Shown: in pieces, positions 1 through 6,475 of the stretch | How positions within the stretch are numbered: position 1 is the stretch's first letter | Layout of the letters: each line of letters opens with the position of its first letter | IMG/VR virus record: IMGVR_UViG_3300023184_000122 | Coordinates: 1 to 62,807 of that record | From: a virus | DNA length: 62,807 bases | Strand: one strand, 5' to 3' | Notes under the pieces: model-generated | Database searches by the model: none | What the model was told of the DNA's origin: nothing | The model's input: only the letters and a program-made list of their open reading frames with translations | Program-made: the position numbers and the translations under genes

Positions 1-515
1 CCTACCTAGCAGAACAAGAGAACGGCGGGCCTAAGTCCGCGAAACGGGCCCCTGCCTCTCAACCACATAGATGTCGGATCATTAAACAAGACGGCTTGAG
101 ATGTCTACTCTGGAGTAGCGGGCGTCCGAAAGATGACGGCTTGTGTCGGATCCACCTTCGTACCAATAGACGGCCTGGAGCAGATGTCGAACGGGCACGC
201 CAGAAGTTGTTGCAATCTGCACCTTACGCAGTTGATGTCCTTGAGGAACTAATGGAGTCTGCCCAATCAGAACCCGTCAGACTAAAAGCATCGACGGAGA
301 TCCTTGACCGAGCTGGAGTCCGAGGCGGCGTGGAGTTAGATGTCGGCGTGGATGTAACGGTCCGTAGTCCACATGAGGTTATTAAAGAACGGCTTGCCCG
401 ATTGGCCGCTGGTGCACAGCACATGATTGAACTAGAGATGGATAAAGACGGTGCCTATATAGCACCAGTTGAGAAAAAGGATGAAGCGGCAAGCCCAGAA
501 GAAACCTACTCATGA
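1..515 (+). CDS. Zinc-finger/helical DNA-binding-like protein, possible small terminase subunit (5' truncated)
   Basis: The reading frame (first full codon at base 3) is open to the left edge of the window, so the start lies upstream. A TTG at 96 would only be an internal start, because the conserved block lies upstream of it and crosses it. The visible protein has an Ala/Lys/Pro-rich linker, then a Cys/His cluster (CRIIKQDGLRC, then DGLCRIHL) that could bind zinc, then a helical part containing ASTEILDRAGVRGG. That motif recalls small-terminase-like proteins of actinophages. The tail is charged. The gene overlaps the next by 4 bases (ATGA), so the two are co-translated. Terminase identity is an inference; a zinc-binding regulator is the alternative. 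No large terminase gene follows. Confidence 0.6.
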   Translation, partial: YLAEQENGGPKSAKRAPASQPHRCRIIKQDGLRCLLWSSGRPKDDGLCRIHLRTNRRPGADVERARQKLLQSAPYAVDVLEELMESAQSEPVRLKASTEILDRAGVRGGVELDVGVDVTVRSPHEVIKERLARLAAGAQHMIELEMDKDGAYIAPVEKKDEAASPEETYS

Positions 516-694
516 GTATAAACAACTTAGAAGAACTAGCGGCTCGCCTGGCAAAGCGGCTTGAGGAGGACATAGTTCTGTGCTCAACTCGTGCTGAACA
601 CATACGGGTAACGGCTCGAGCTAACGAAGCTGTCGAACTTCTAAACAATATCAAGATGTTGACAAGCGGCTTGGCCATTGAGAGCAAAAAGTAA
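512..694 (+). CDS. Small helical hypothetical protein
   Basis: This 60-residue protein is mostly charged helix and I do not recognise it. Its start overlaps the upstream stop in an ATGA arrangement, indicating coupled translation with the gene before it. The last codons and the TAA stop are supplied by a copy of the dispersed repeat GCAAAAAGTAAAAA, giving the ending ESKK. The repeat also ends two genes near 18.2-18.4 kb. Confidence 0.6.
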   Translation: MSINNLEELAARLAKRLEEDIVLCSTRAEHIRVTARANEAVELLNNIKMLTSGLAIESKK

Positions 695-697
695 AAA
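684..697 (+). repeat. Dispersed 14-mer GCAAAAAGTAAAAA
   Basis: Exact copy providing the final codons and stop of the 512 gene. First copy from the left. Confidence 0.85.
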
Positions 698-724
698 GCG
701 GCATGGGGTATAGGAGGTGCCAAT

Positions 725-835
725 GTGGACATGGAACGGATAGTGACGGTGTGCTACTTCTGTAAGGAGTCGTACGAGAGTGCAGAGTTAGACGGTGCTC
801 ATAGATGTAAAACGCAAACGGAAGAGGATCTCTAA
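725..835 (+). CDS. Micro zinc-finger-like protein (36 aa)
   Basis: A near-perfect Shine-Dalgarno AGGAGGTG at 712-719 sits five bases before a GTG start; an in-frame ATG at 731 is the alternative. The product has CYFC near the N-terminus and HRC about 17 residues later, a C-x2-C...H-x-C layout that could bind one zinc ion. It is acidic after that and ends EEDL. No function can be assigned. It is one of about ten tiny Cys-cluster proteins in this window. The strong ribosome site in an otherwise gene-poor stretch is the main support. Confidence 0.6.
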   Translation: MDMERIVTVCYFCKESYESAELDGAHRCKTQTEEDL

Positions 836-1039
836 GCGTCAGGGATTCAACGGATTCGTACAGCCTTAATTCTAACTGTGTATAGATGCTACGGTCTGGA
901 GATCTGCGGCTGTAGAAACTAAAGTTGTTCGTAGTGTGCAAATGCGGGTTCTTCCTGGAGCTCCACGCTCAGAAAATTAAATAGAAGCCGCACATCAAGA
1001 AATTGTTCTCATCTTTCTAGCTCGGCGGAGCTCTGGATA

Positions 1040-1053
1040 GCAAAAAGTAAAAA
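1040..1053 (+). repeat. Dispersed 14-mer GCAAAAAGTAAAAA
   Basis: Exact copy in the gap before whiB, preceded by GGATA and followed by AAGCGGCCTGG. Confidence 0.85.
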
Positions 1054-1156
1054 AGCGGCCTGGTACAGCAGCTGTGAGGACAATCTACAGAAGTTGTTTA
1101 CATCTCTACCTGGTTAGCTCAACGGGCTCGACGGCTTGACAGTACTGGTAGGGTAG

Positions 1157-1178
1157 CTTTTGGCAGCACTGCCAAAAG
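1157..1178. repeat. Inverted repeat CTTTTGGCAG/CTGCCAAAAG
   Basis: Two perfect 10-base arms are separated by CA. No T-run follows, so it is not a standard terminator. The bases just after it (GCCAAAAGTTAAAAA) resemble a diverged copy of the dispersed 14-mer. It could be an operator or an RNA hairpin about 60 bases upstream of the whiB promoter. Confidence 0.6.
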
Positions 1179-1238
1179 TTAAAAACAGAAAATTGTTTAG
1201 ATGTTATTTAATCGGCAAGCGGCTTGGTACAGCGGTTG

Positions 1239-1268
1239 TTGACAAACGGCTTGAGCCATTGCTACCAT
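1239..1268 (+). promoter_or_regulatory. Promoter of whiB-like gene, leaderless
   Basis: TTGACA (1239-1244), an 18-base spacer and TACCAT (1263-1268). The ATG at 1275 lies seven bases after the -10, where transcription should begin, and has no Shine-Dalgarno. A leaderless message is likely. Confidence 0.6.
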
Positions 1269-1274
1269 AACGGC

Positions 1275-1697
1275 ATGCCTATGGAACCCGTCTTCAATCC
1301 GAACGATGCATTAGTGCCGTCTGCCCGTAACTGGTCCTGGCAAGATAAAGCGCTGTGCAAAAGTAACGGCGTGGACGCGACGGTGTTCTTTAATGATGAC
1401 ATGCTTCGCGGTGTTGAGAAGCAGGCACGGGAGAGTGCCGCTAAAAAAATATGTACGGCATGCCCTATCAAGACGGAGTGCTTAGAGCACGCATTAGCGG
1501 TGCCCGAGAACTTCGGTGTGTGGGGTGGCTTGACAGAAGACGAACGGATGGTTATTGTTAAGTTTAAGAGATCAATTGACAGAGCAGAGAAAGCGGGAAT
1601 GAAAGCGGATGCTACTTCTTGGGTACATAGCGTACAAAGTGAATCAGATACAGAAACAACTATTACTCCCGTCGGAGTCGGATCAGAGAACCGCTGA
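1275..1697 (+). CDS. whiB: WhiB-family transcriptional regulator
   Basis: WhiB proteins are actinobacterial 4Fe-4S regulators that act on the sigma factor. The four cluster ligands are visible: C28, then C60, C63 and C69 in ICTACPIKTEC. They are followed by the diagnostic GVWGG turn at 81-85 and a basic C-terminal segment (VKFKRS) expected to touch DNA. The length (140 residues) is usual for the family. I chose ATG 1275 because a consensus promoter ends seven bases before it and an upstream TTG at 1224 would precede that promoter. The C-terminus overlaps the next gene by about 89 bases. Phage WhiB copies are known in mycobacteriophages, where they can affect host cell division and superinfection; the role here is inference. 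Confidence 0.9.
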   Translation: MPMEPVFNPNDALVPSARNWSWQDKALCKSNGVDATVFFNDDMLRGVEKQARESAAKKICTACPIKTECLEHALAVPENFGVWGGLTEDERMVIVKFKRSIDRAEKAGMKADATSWVHSVQSESDTETTITPVGVGSENR

Positions 1698-1827
1698 CAC
1701 ATTAAATCGCTGGCTAAACAATCTTGTAGACAAAATAGATCCTGATAGATGTTGCACCCATGATGGTCATGAGAACTATTGTGTCTGCTGTATGAATGAA
1801 CACGAGAAATGCCGTATCCAAGATTAA
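1609..1827 (+). CDS. Small Cys-rich protein, possibly membrane-anchored
   Basis: The frame starts inside the WhiB gene. Its C-terminal half, beyond WhiB, encodes a dense cysteine cluster (RCC...YCVCC...KC), which looks like a genuine metal-binding or disulfide domain. With ATG 1609 the protein begins with a hydrophobic segment (LLLGYIAYKV). A GTG at 1639 would shorten the overlap from 89 to 59 bases and remove that segment. The start is uncertain and I do not recognise the family. Confidence 0.5.
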   Translation: MLLLGYIAYKVNQIQKQLLLPSESDQRTADTLNRWLNNLVDKIDPDRCCTHDGHENYCVCCMNEHEKCRIQD

Positions 1828-1828
1828 T

Positions 1829-1858
1829 TTGACAAACGCTTGATCATGTGATTATAAT
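1829..1858 (+). promoter_or_regulatory. Strong leaderless promoter
   Basis: TTGACA (1829-1834), 18 bases, perfect TATAAT (1853-1858). The ATG at 1865 lies at the expected transcription start and has no ribosome site, so the transcript should be leaderless. Confidence 0.75.
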
Positions 1859-1864
1859 ATTTCT

Positions 1865-2182
1865 ATGACAAACCAATATAAAGCAGTAAACTCGAAAACC
1901 CTGAAAAGGCTGATCGATACCGCAAAAATGCTCAACTTCAATCAGTATCCCGAGAAGTCGCACAACTTCAGTACTAATGGCATCCATGTTTTAGAAATGG
2001 TTGTCCAAGACCACAAAGGTCATACGAACAAAGACATCATTCATCACAGAGCGTCTGTGCTGGCTAGTGTTGGTGGAAGTTCTGAACCAATGGAATTCTT
2101 ACTTGACATTAGAGATGAAGACTGGAATAATCTAGTTGATGCCAAAGCAATGGCAGATAGCGCAAGGGAACTAAATGTCTAA
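1865..2182 (+). CDS. Hypothetical protein, leaderless operon leader
   Basis: A 105-residue soluble, mixed alpha/beta protein with no domain I recognise. The first half is basic and the second acidic (LLDIRDEDWNNLVDA). The start is set by the promoter whose -10 ends six bases before the ATG. It is the first gene of a run with the zinc-ribbon gene at 2175 (8-base overlap) and the subtilase at 2351, so the three are probably co-transcribed. Confidence 0.65.
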   Translation: MTNQYKAVNSKTLKRLIDTAKMLNFNQYPEKSHNFSTNGIHVLEMVVQDHKGHTNKDIIHHRASVLASVGGSSEPMEFLLDIRDEDWNNLVDAKAMADSARELNV

Positions 2183-2354
2183 GGAAGTAAGGGTGGCTAA
2201 TTTACCTAACTGCGATTTTTGCGGACAGGTTGCAAATTATGATGGACAGACAATACTTGGCTCAGCGTGGGCAAATATGTGTCAGTCTTGTTTTGAAAGT
2301 CTTGGCAAGGGGCTGGGATTAGGACTAGGACAAAGATTGGTATTAAGCAAATGA
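2175..2354 (+). CDS. Small zinc-ribbon protein
   Basis: A 59-residue protein with two CxxC knuckles (CDFC at about residue 13 and CQSC at about 37), the classic spacing for one structural zinc. It is followed by a Gly/Leu-rich tail. It overlaps the preceding gene by 8 bases and the subtilase start by an ATGA, so it is translationally coupled on both sides. Function unknown; small ribbons of this type often bind nucleic acid or protein partners. Confidence 0.65.
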   Translation: MSKEVRVANLPNCDFCGQVANYDGQTILGSAWANMCQSCFESLGKGLGLGLGQRLVLSK

Positions 2355-3274
2355 CAAAAAATAAAATTATACTTATAGTAGTTGCGATATCAGCAACTCT
2401 ACTTCCAACTCAAACTGCGAGTGCAGTTGGAGAAAAAACTTTAGTAATTATTGACTCAGGCATAAATACAGATTTGGCTTGGGCTAAAAGTGCGGTCATA
2501 GATGAGGCATGCTTCGTTGAGTTTAATAGATGTCCAAATGGCTTCTCACAAATGATTGGTGCTGGTGCATCAAAGATTACTCCTGCTATGACAACTGCTG
2601 GTTCATTTAGTCATGGAACTCAAATGGCTTCAGTTGCGGTTGCGGTTGATCCAAATGTAAAAATTGTTTCTATCCGAGTTGCTGGTATGACTGCTAAGGG
2701 CGTTCCTAATCCTTACACAGCCAAAGCAATTTCTTGGGCGTTAGATTATGTGGAAGCAAATAAGGCACGACTAAATGTTGGTGCGGTTTCTATTTCGCTA
2801 GGTAACTCTTACAAATCAACTGAGTGTCCGATAGTTGGAAACCTACAAACACAAATTACTAACTTAATGGCTTCAGGAATACCTGTTGCTATTGCGGTTG
2901 GTAATGGTGGCTCTACCAAGATTGACTACCCTGCTTGTATCCCACAAGCGATTGCGGTGGGCGCAACTGAGGATAGGTATGCCATGAAAGAGGTGTCAGG
3001 TTGGGTGTATCCAATTATGGCTATTTCTAACTACAACTCTGATGTTGATTATTTTGTAAATGGTAAATACACAACATCTGATCTTTCAGATAATAAAAAG
3101 GTTTCTTTTGGAACTTCTAACTCAACTGTGGCTTTTGCTACTTACCTAACTAAAAGATTATCTGCGGGTGAAAACCTAACTGCGGTTTTGGCTAGCGTTA
3201 ATGCTTCTCTAGTCAATGCTTACAAAACTACGACACTCTTTTATCCTAAGCAGTTTAACTTGACAAACAGTTAA
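2351..3274 (+). CDS. Secreted subtilisin-like serine protease (S8)
   Basis: This 307-residue protein has a signal peptide (basic start, hydrophobic IILIVVAISATLL, cleavage probably after TASA near residue 25). The subtilase catalytic set then follows in order: D35 in IIDSGI, H88 in SHGTQMA, oxyanion N185 in AVGNGG and S256 in GTSNST. There is no obvious propeptide, and the domain is close to the minimum S8 length. It is expected to be exported by the host Sec system and act outside the membrane on host surface or secreted proteins. It is the last gene of the leaderless operon at 1865. A complete secreted subtilase is unusual phage cargo; a bacterial origin by transfer is plausible but not shown. 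Confidence 0.88.
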   Translation: MTKNKIILIVVAISATLLPTQTASAVGEKTLVIIDSGINTDLAWAKSAVIDEACFVEFNRCPNGFSQMIGAGASKITPAMTTAGSFSHGTQMASVAVAVDPNVKIVSIRVAGMTAKGVPNPYTAKAISWALDYVEANKARLNVGAVSISLGNSYKSTECPIVGNLQTQITNLMASGIPVAIAVGNGGSTKIDYPACIPQAIAVGATEDRYAMKEVSGWVYPIMAISNYNSDVDYFVNGKYTTSDLSDNKKVSFGTSNSTVAFATYLTKRLSAGENLTAVLASVNASLVNAYKTTTLFYPKQFNLTNS

Positions 3275-3313
3275 AAACTGTTAAGATAAAGATAACTAGA
3301 AAGGGGTAGCCAA

Positions 3314-3490
3314 ATGGCTAAGTATCAAATGCTGATTTCTTTCGAGACAGATAAAGAACTTTCATCTGACGAGCAAGATAATTTAATAGGGCATGTAGCA
3401 CCACAAATTGAAGAACCTATTACAAGTGAGGGAGATGATGAGGAATACTCAACATCAAACTTACAAATCTCACTAGAGGAGATTAAGTAA
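3314..3490 (+). CDS. Small acidic hypothetical protein
   Basis: A 58-residue protein starting at ATG 3314 behind an AAAGGGG ribosome site. It is strongly acidic (EGDDEEYS) and beta-like at both ends. Its stop codon shares a base with the next start (TAATG), so the pair is coupled. Not recognised. Confidence 0.6.
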   Translation: MAKYQMLISFETDKELSSDEQDNLIGHVAPQIEEPITSEGDDEEYSTSNLQISLEEIK

Positions 3491-3621
3491 TGGGTCAAAC
3501 AGTAATTTGTGAATGCGGTTATCGATTATCTACAAAGGCTAGAACTTGCTTTAATTGTGATCAAATGTTTAATGAGGAGTTAGAAGCCTATATTGAAGCA
3601 ATTGAAATTAGAGGAGATTAA
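3490..3621 (+). CDS. Micro zinc-ribbon protein (43 aa)
   Basis: It begins on the last base of the upstream stop. It contains CECG and CFNC, separated by about ten residues, a short zinc ribbon similar to those in transcription and ribosomal proteins. An acidic helical tail follows. It sits in a tight four-gene run (3314-4171). Confidence 0.55.
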   Translation: MGQTVICECGYRLSTKARTCFNCDQMFNEELEAYIEAIEIRGD

Positions 3622-3624
3622 GTA

Positions 3625-3780
3625 ATGAGTCAAGCAATTTGGCAACATACCATTACACAAGACATGGTCGCTAAGTTAGATGACAATCAACTAAGCCTAT
3701 TTATAGATTCTTTAGAGAACTCTATAGATGAAATATATTCAAACTTTGATGTAGTTTCTACGACAGAAAAGGGGCAATAA
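3625..3780 (+). CDS. Small hypothetical protein
   Basis: A 51-residue acidic helical protein between the zinc ribbon and the 3785 gene, with intergenic gaps of only 3-4 bases. No motif is recognised. The ribosome site is GAGGAG, inside the preceding coding end. Confidence 0.55.
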   Translation: MSQAIWQHTITQDMVAKLDDNQLSLFIDSLENSIDEIYSNFDVVSTTEKGQ

Positions 3781-3784
3781 TAAA

Positions 3785-4171
3785 ATGGGTCAATATCATG
3801 TTCTAGTAAACCTAGACAAAAAAGAAGTTGTAACACCACACGGGCTCGGCATGGGATTAAAGCAATGGGAACATATCGGGGGAACTGCTTCACTAGCAGA
3901 TGCTCAGTATATTTTAACCATGACTTCTCCAAACCGAGGCGGGGGAGATTTACCCGAAACAGGCATCTCAGGTCGCTGGGCTGGCGACAGGGTTGTAGTG
4001 CTTGGTGATTACACAACGGATGCGGATCTACCTAATATCCCTAATGCTGGCTCGCTCTGGGGCGAAACGGATAAGTGGGTAGATATAACGGACTTTGTTG
4101 CTACCGCCTTTGAAGCGGTATTCAATATAAAAATAACTGGCGAGGGTTGGAAAACTAGAGCAACTGTGTAA
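3785..4171 (+). CDS. Conserved actinophage hypothetical protein
   Basis: A 128-residue protein opening MGQYHVLVNLDKKE and containing GRWAGDRVVVLGDYT. I associate this pattern with a hypothetical family in actinobacteriophages, but no function is known to me. The AAAGGGG site precedes it. It is the last gene of its operon and is followed by a terminator. The protein at 10019 has a loosely similar GRWSG stretch and could be a distant relative. Confidence 0.65.
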   Translation: MGQYHVLVNLDKKEVVTPHGLGMGLKQWEHIGGTASLADAQYILTMTSPNRGGGDLPETGISGRWAGDRVVVLGDYTTDADLPNIPNAGSLWGETDKWVDITDFVATAFEAVFNIKITGEGWKTRATV

Positions 4172-4187
4172 TACTCTCAACTTACTT

Positions 4188-4237
4188 AGGCGTGTCTTTT
4201 AAGCCCGTATAGAAATGCGGCAAAGGCACGCCTTTTG
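4188..4237 (+). terminator. Hairpin terminator
   Basis: AGGCGTG (4188-4194) pairs with CACGCCT (4227-4233), followed by TTTT. It closes the 3314-4171 operon. The arm sequence GGCGTGTCT recurs at about 18805 and 20590. Confidence 0.6.
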
Positions 4238-4337
4238 TATTTTCAAAAAGACCCCCCATTCTTCCTAGACAAAAAAAATGTAAAATGCATCTATAAAAGT
4301 TGTTCATACACTACTCCGCAAGTTGGAAGACTCCTTA

Positions 4338-4351
4338 GCAAAAAGTAAAAA
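4338..4351 (+). repeat. Dispersed 14-mer GCAAAAAGTAAAAA
   Basis: Exact copy, intergenic, preceded by CTTA. First of a pair with the copy at 4369. Confidence 0.85.
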
Positions 4352-4368
4352 ACAGGCTCAGCGGGCAA

Positions 4369-4382
4369 GCAAAAAGTAAAAA
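4369..4382 (+). repeat. Dispersed 14-mer GCAAAAAGTAAAAA
   Basis: Exact copy, intergenic, same orientation, followed by TTGCCGCTGC, a sequence that also follows the copies at 11485 and 16388 within about 30 bases. Confidence 0.85.
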
Positions 4383-4474
4383 ATTGCCGCTGCTAATTTA
4401 ACTGAGCAGATGCCGAAGTTATTGTGATGTGGTGCTATTCCAGCGTTTGTCATCTGAACGAGTGGCAAGGGTGT

Positions 4475-4503
4475 TTGACAAAAAGATGCGGTTCTTATAT
4501 GAT
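4475..4503 (+). promoter_or_regulatory. Consensus sigma70-like promoter
   Basis: TTGACA (4475-4480), exactly 17 bases, TATGAT (4498-4503). It drives the 4593-7528 gene run through an approximately 80-base leader containing TAGTCCG...CGGACTA. Confidence 0.8.
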
Positions 4504-4592
4504 GTCGTTTCGCACCGCTTATATGAGCGATTTGTGAGGGTGGGTTAGTCCGCTACTTGCGAACACGGACTACAAAATAATAAGGGGGAAAT

Positions 4593-4859
4593 ATGAAAGA
4601 CGATATACAAGAACGCTGGAACGAAGGATATTACTCTGCTCTAAATGGGGCAAAGATTATTCGTTTTCTTGGCACTGTTCCTGAAGAGTTTGGTGGAACT
4701 GGTTTTCCACAGTTTCTAGTAAAACTCTCAACAGGGGAAATTATAGAGATGGAAGTTTCTAAAGACCCTGAAGGTAATGATGGCGGATTTTTATTTGGAC
4801 TTCCTGATTTTACTTTACCTGAGTTTCGTGAAAATTTATTAGGGAGGAAAAATGCCTAA
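4593..4859 (+). CDS. Hypothetical protein
   Basis: An 88-residue protein with a beta-rich middle (FLVKLSTGEIIEMEV) and acidic ends. The strong AAGGGGGAAAT ribosome site gives a firm start. It is the first gene downstream of the 4475 promoter and overlaps the next gene by 8 bases. Not recognised. Confidence 0.65.
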   Translation: MKDDIQERWNEGYYSALNGAKIIRFLGTVPEEFGGTGFPQFLVKLSTGEIIEMEVSKDPEGNDGGFLFGLPDFTLPEFRENLLGRKNA

Positions 4860-5514
4860 CTGGGTATATAACTATTTAACAGTAGAAGGTTCTAAAGAAG
4901 ACATAGCAAAATTAAAAGCGCAGGTTGGCGCAACTGTCAAAACAAAATATAAAAGCGCAGATGAGATAAATGAAGAAGTAGATAGAGAACCTATCTTTTC
5001 TTTTATGAACATACTTCCACCACCAGAAGATAAGTTAGATGAGTATCACGCTGTTCATGGATACGCCAATGGAGAAAAAACAGGCGATACTGAATACAAC
5101 TGGTATAACTTTAATGTTCGTGAGTGGGGAACTAAGTGGGATGCTCGTGATGTAGAACTTACAGAAGAACATGAAACATGTCTTCGCTATAAGTTTGATA
5201 CTGCTTGGTCGCCACCAACTCCAGTAATAGAAAAACTGGCACAACAAAATCCTAATCTAAACATTAACTTGGAATATCGTGAAGAACAGGGTTGGGGTGG
5301 AGAGATTGTTTTTAATGGTTCTACTGCTGAAGTTATTAAAGAGTGGGACATACCAGAAACTCATGCCGAAGAAATAGAAGCCAATTATGGCGATTGCTGG
5401 AGATGTGAAAACTTTGATGGCGATTTTAGCGACCTTTATCAAGATTGTCCTGAAAATCTAAAGCCAATAGAAATCCACGCCAAACAAGAACTGGTATTGA
5501 CAAAAGAAAAATAA
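4852..5514 (+). CDS. Api92-like protein with ferredoxin-like fold (DUF1281/YubB type)
   Basis: The 220-residue protein opens MPNWVYNYLTVEGSKEDIAKL, which matches the typical start of the Api92/YubB (DUF1281) family: an MPNW start followed by a ferredoxin-like beta-alpha-beta. WYNFNVREWGTKWDA and FDTAWSPPTPVIEKL are further family hallmarks. These proteins occur on phages and plasmids and their function is unknown. A ferredoxin-like fold here does not imply an iron-sulfur centre. Near the C-terminus GDCWRCENFDGD supplies a lone CxxC. It is coupled to the preceding gene by an 8-base overlap. Confidence 0.75.
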   Translation: MPNWVYNYLTVEGSKEDIAKLKAQVGATVKTKYKSADEINEEVDREPIFSFMNILPPPEDKLDEYHAVHGYANGEKTGDTEYNWYNFNVREWGTKWDARDVELTEEHETCLRYKFDTAWSPPTPVIEKLAQQNPNLNINLEYREEQGWGGEIVFNGSTAEVIKEWDIPETHAEEIEANYGDCWRCENFDGDFSDLYQDCPENLKPIEIHAKQELVLTKEK

Positions 5515-5556
5515 TTTGATAAAGTTCTATCAAGCCTAAAGAAAAGGGGAAATAAA

Positions 5557-5958
5557 ATGGGTGACCGCATGGTAGTTGGGTTTCAGGCAAAATCTGCCGA
5601 CCCAATAATTTATATCTACTCCCAATGGGGTGGAGAAGCACAAAAAGAAATCCTAGTAAATGCTTTACAAAAATCAGAAAGTCGTTGGACAGATGCCGAC
5701 TACGCAACTCGTATTTGTATTTCACAAATTGTTGGTGATAGTTGGAACGATACTTTGGGACATGGCATCTCAGTAAATACTTTCTGCTCACCTGACTACG
5801 ACACAATTCAGGTAGTTGAGTGGCATAAAGGAAAAGTATCTATTCGGGAAACAAGTAATCCTGAAAATGTTCTAGGGGAAATAAACCTAGAAACTTTCTG
5901 CCAAGACGAAACGCTGGTAAAAGAGCAATTTGACAAAATAGTCAAAGGTATGCAATAA
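5557..5958 (+). CDS. Conserved actinophage hypothetical protein
   Basis: A 133-residue protein starting MGDRMVVGFQAKSADPIIYIYSQW behind AAAAGGGGAAA. Its middle (YATRICISQIVGD) and ending look like a globular alpha/beta domain. Related hypothetical proteins occur in actinophages to my recollection. It lies in the operon leading to the AAA+ ATPase, so a link to that system is possible but unproven. Confidence 0.6.
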   Translation: MGDRMVVGFQAKSADPIIYIYSQWGGEAQKEILVNALQKSESRWTDADYATRICISQIVGDSWNDTLGHGISVNTFCSPDYDTIQVVEWHKGKVSIRETSNPENVLGEINLETFCQDETLVKEQFDKIVKGMQ

Positions 5959-6001
5959 TAACTACACCTAGCAAGAAACCTTAACCTAGAAAGGAAAAGA
6001 A

Positions 6002-6457
6002 ATGCTGGATAAAGAAAAGAAAGTTCAGGGAGTTGCGGTGTATGCCGAGTTCCGAAAGCCGGGACAAGTCATGCAGATACTTGTAACACCTGACGCATAT
6101 AACACTTCGGGAAGCCTAGTTCCAATGTCTTTCCACCGCAGAATAGTTACACCTGCGACACCTAAGAAACAATGGAGAACTACTTCCATTAACTCTAAAG
6201 AAGTAAAAGATTTGATTGATAATAGTCAAGTCTTACCTGATAGTGCTAAAGATGATTTTACGGAAAATCGTATGCGCTATACAACTTCCTATTTTGACAA
6301 CCTTATTTCTCATGGTTGGACTATGGAGAAAACTCCTATCCTTACTGAAATCTCTCGTCATGACGCAGATGATATTGGTAAGAGCAAAACACCTAACAAG
6401 GTTATTTATCGTATTCATATTTCTAGGAAAGCACTCGCCTTTCCTGAATTGGTATAA
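6002..6457 (+). CDS. Hypothetical protein upstream of AAA+ ATPase
   Basis: A 151-residue, rather basic protein with AGAAAGGAAAAG as its ribosome site. It is beta-rich at the start and helical in the middle, with no recognised motif. It ends 18 bases before the MoxR-type ATPase start, so the two are in one operon; a substrate or adaptor role for that ATPase is speculation. Confidence 0.6.
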   Translation: MLDKEKKVQGVAVYAEFRKPGQVMQILVTPDAYNTSGSLVPMSFHRRIVTPATPKKQWRTTSINSKEVKDLIDNSQVLPDSAKDDFTENRMRYTTSYFDNLISHGWTMEKTPILTEISRHDADDIGKSKTPNKVIYRIHISRKALAFPELV

Positions 6458-6475
6458 GGGGAAAGGGGATAAACT

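Larger units (their letters stand above)
836..1274. other. Gene-free stretch with repeats before whiB
   Basis: I see no convincing gene here. The stretch holds one exact GCAAAAAGTAAAAA copy (1040), AAGTTGTTT-type motifs (about 921, 1001, 1091 and 1186), three CGGCTTG 7-mers (1132, 1220 and 1247), a 10-bp-arm inverted repeat at 1157-1178 and the promoter of the WhiB gene. It looks regulatory. Confidence 0.6.
4172..4592. other. Gene-free stretch: terminator, two repeats, promoter, leader
   Basis: No gene seen. In order it holds a hairpin terminator, AAGTTGTTC, two exact GCAAAAAGTAAAAA copies 31 bases apart (4338 and 4369), GCCGCTGC, a consensus promoter and a roughly 80-base leader. The leader contains an inverted repeat (TAGTCCG...CGGACTA) ahead of the ribosome site at 4583. 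Confidence 0.65.

Noticed and set aside
1110-1180. tRNA-like sequence (GGTTAGCTCAACGGG followed by hairpin)
   Set aside because: It resembles a D-arm, but there is no T-arm GTTCGAATC nor a matching acceptor stem; the hairpin is a simple inverted repeat.
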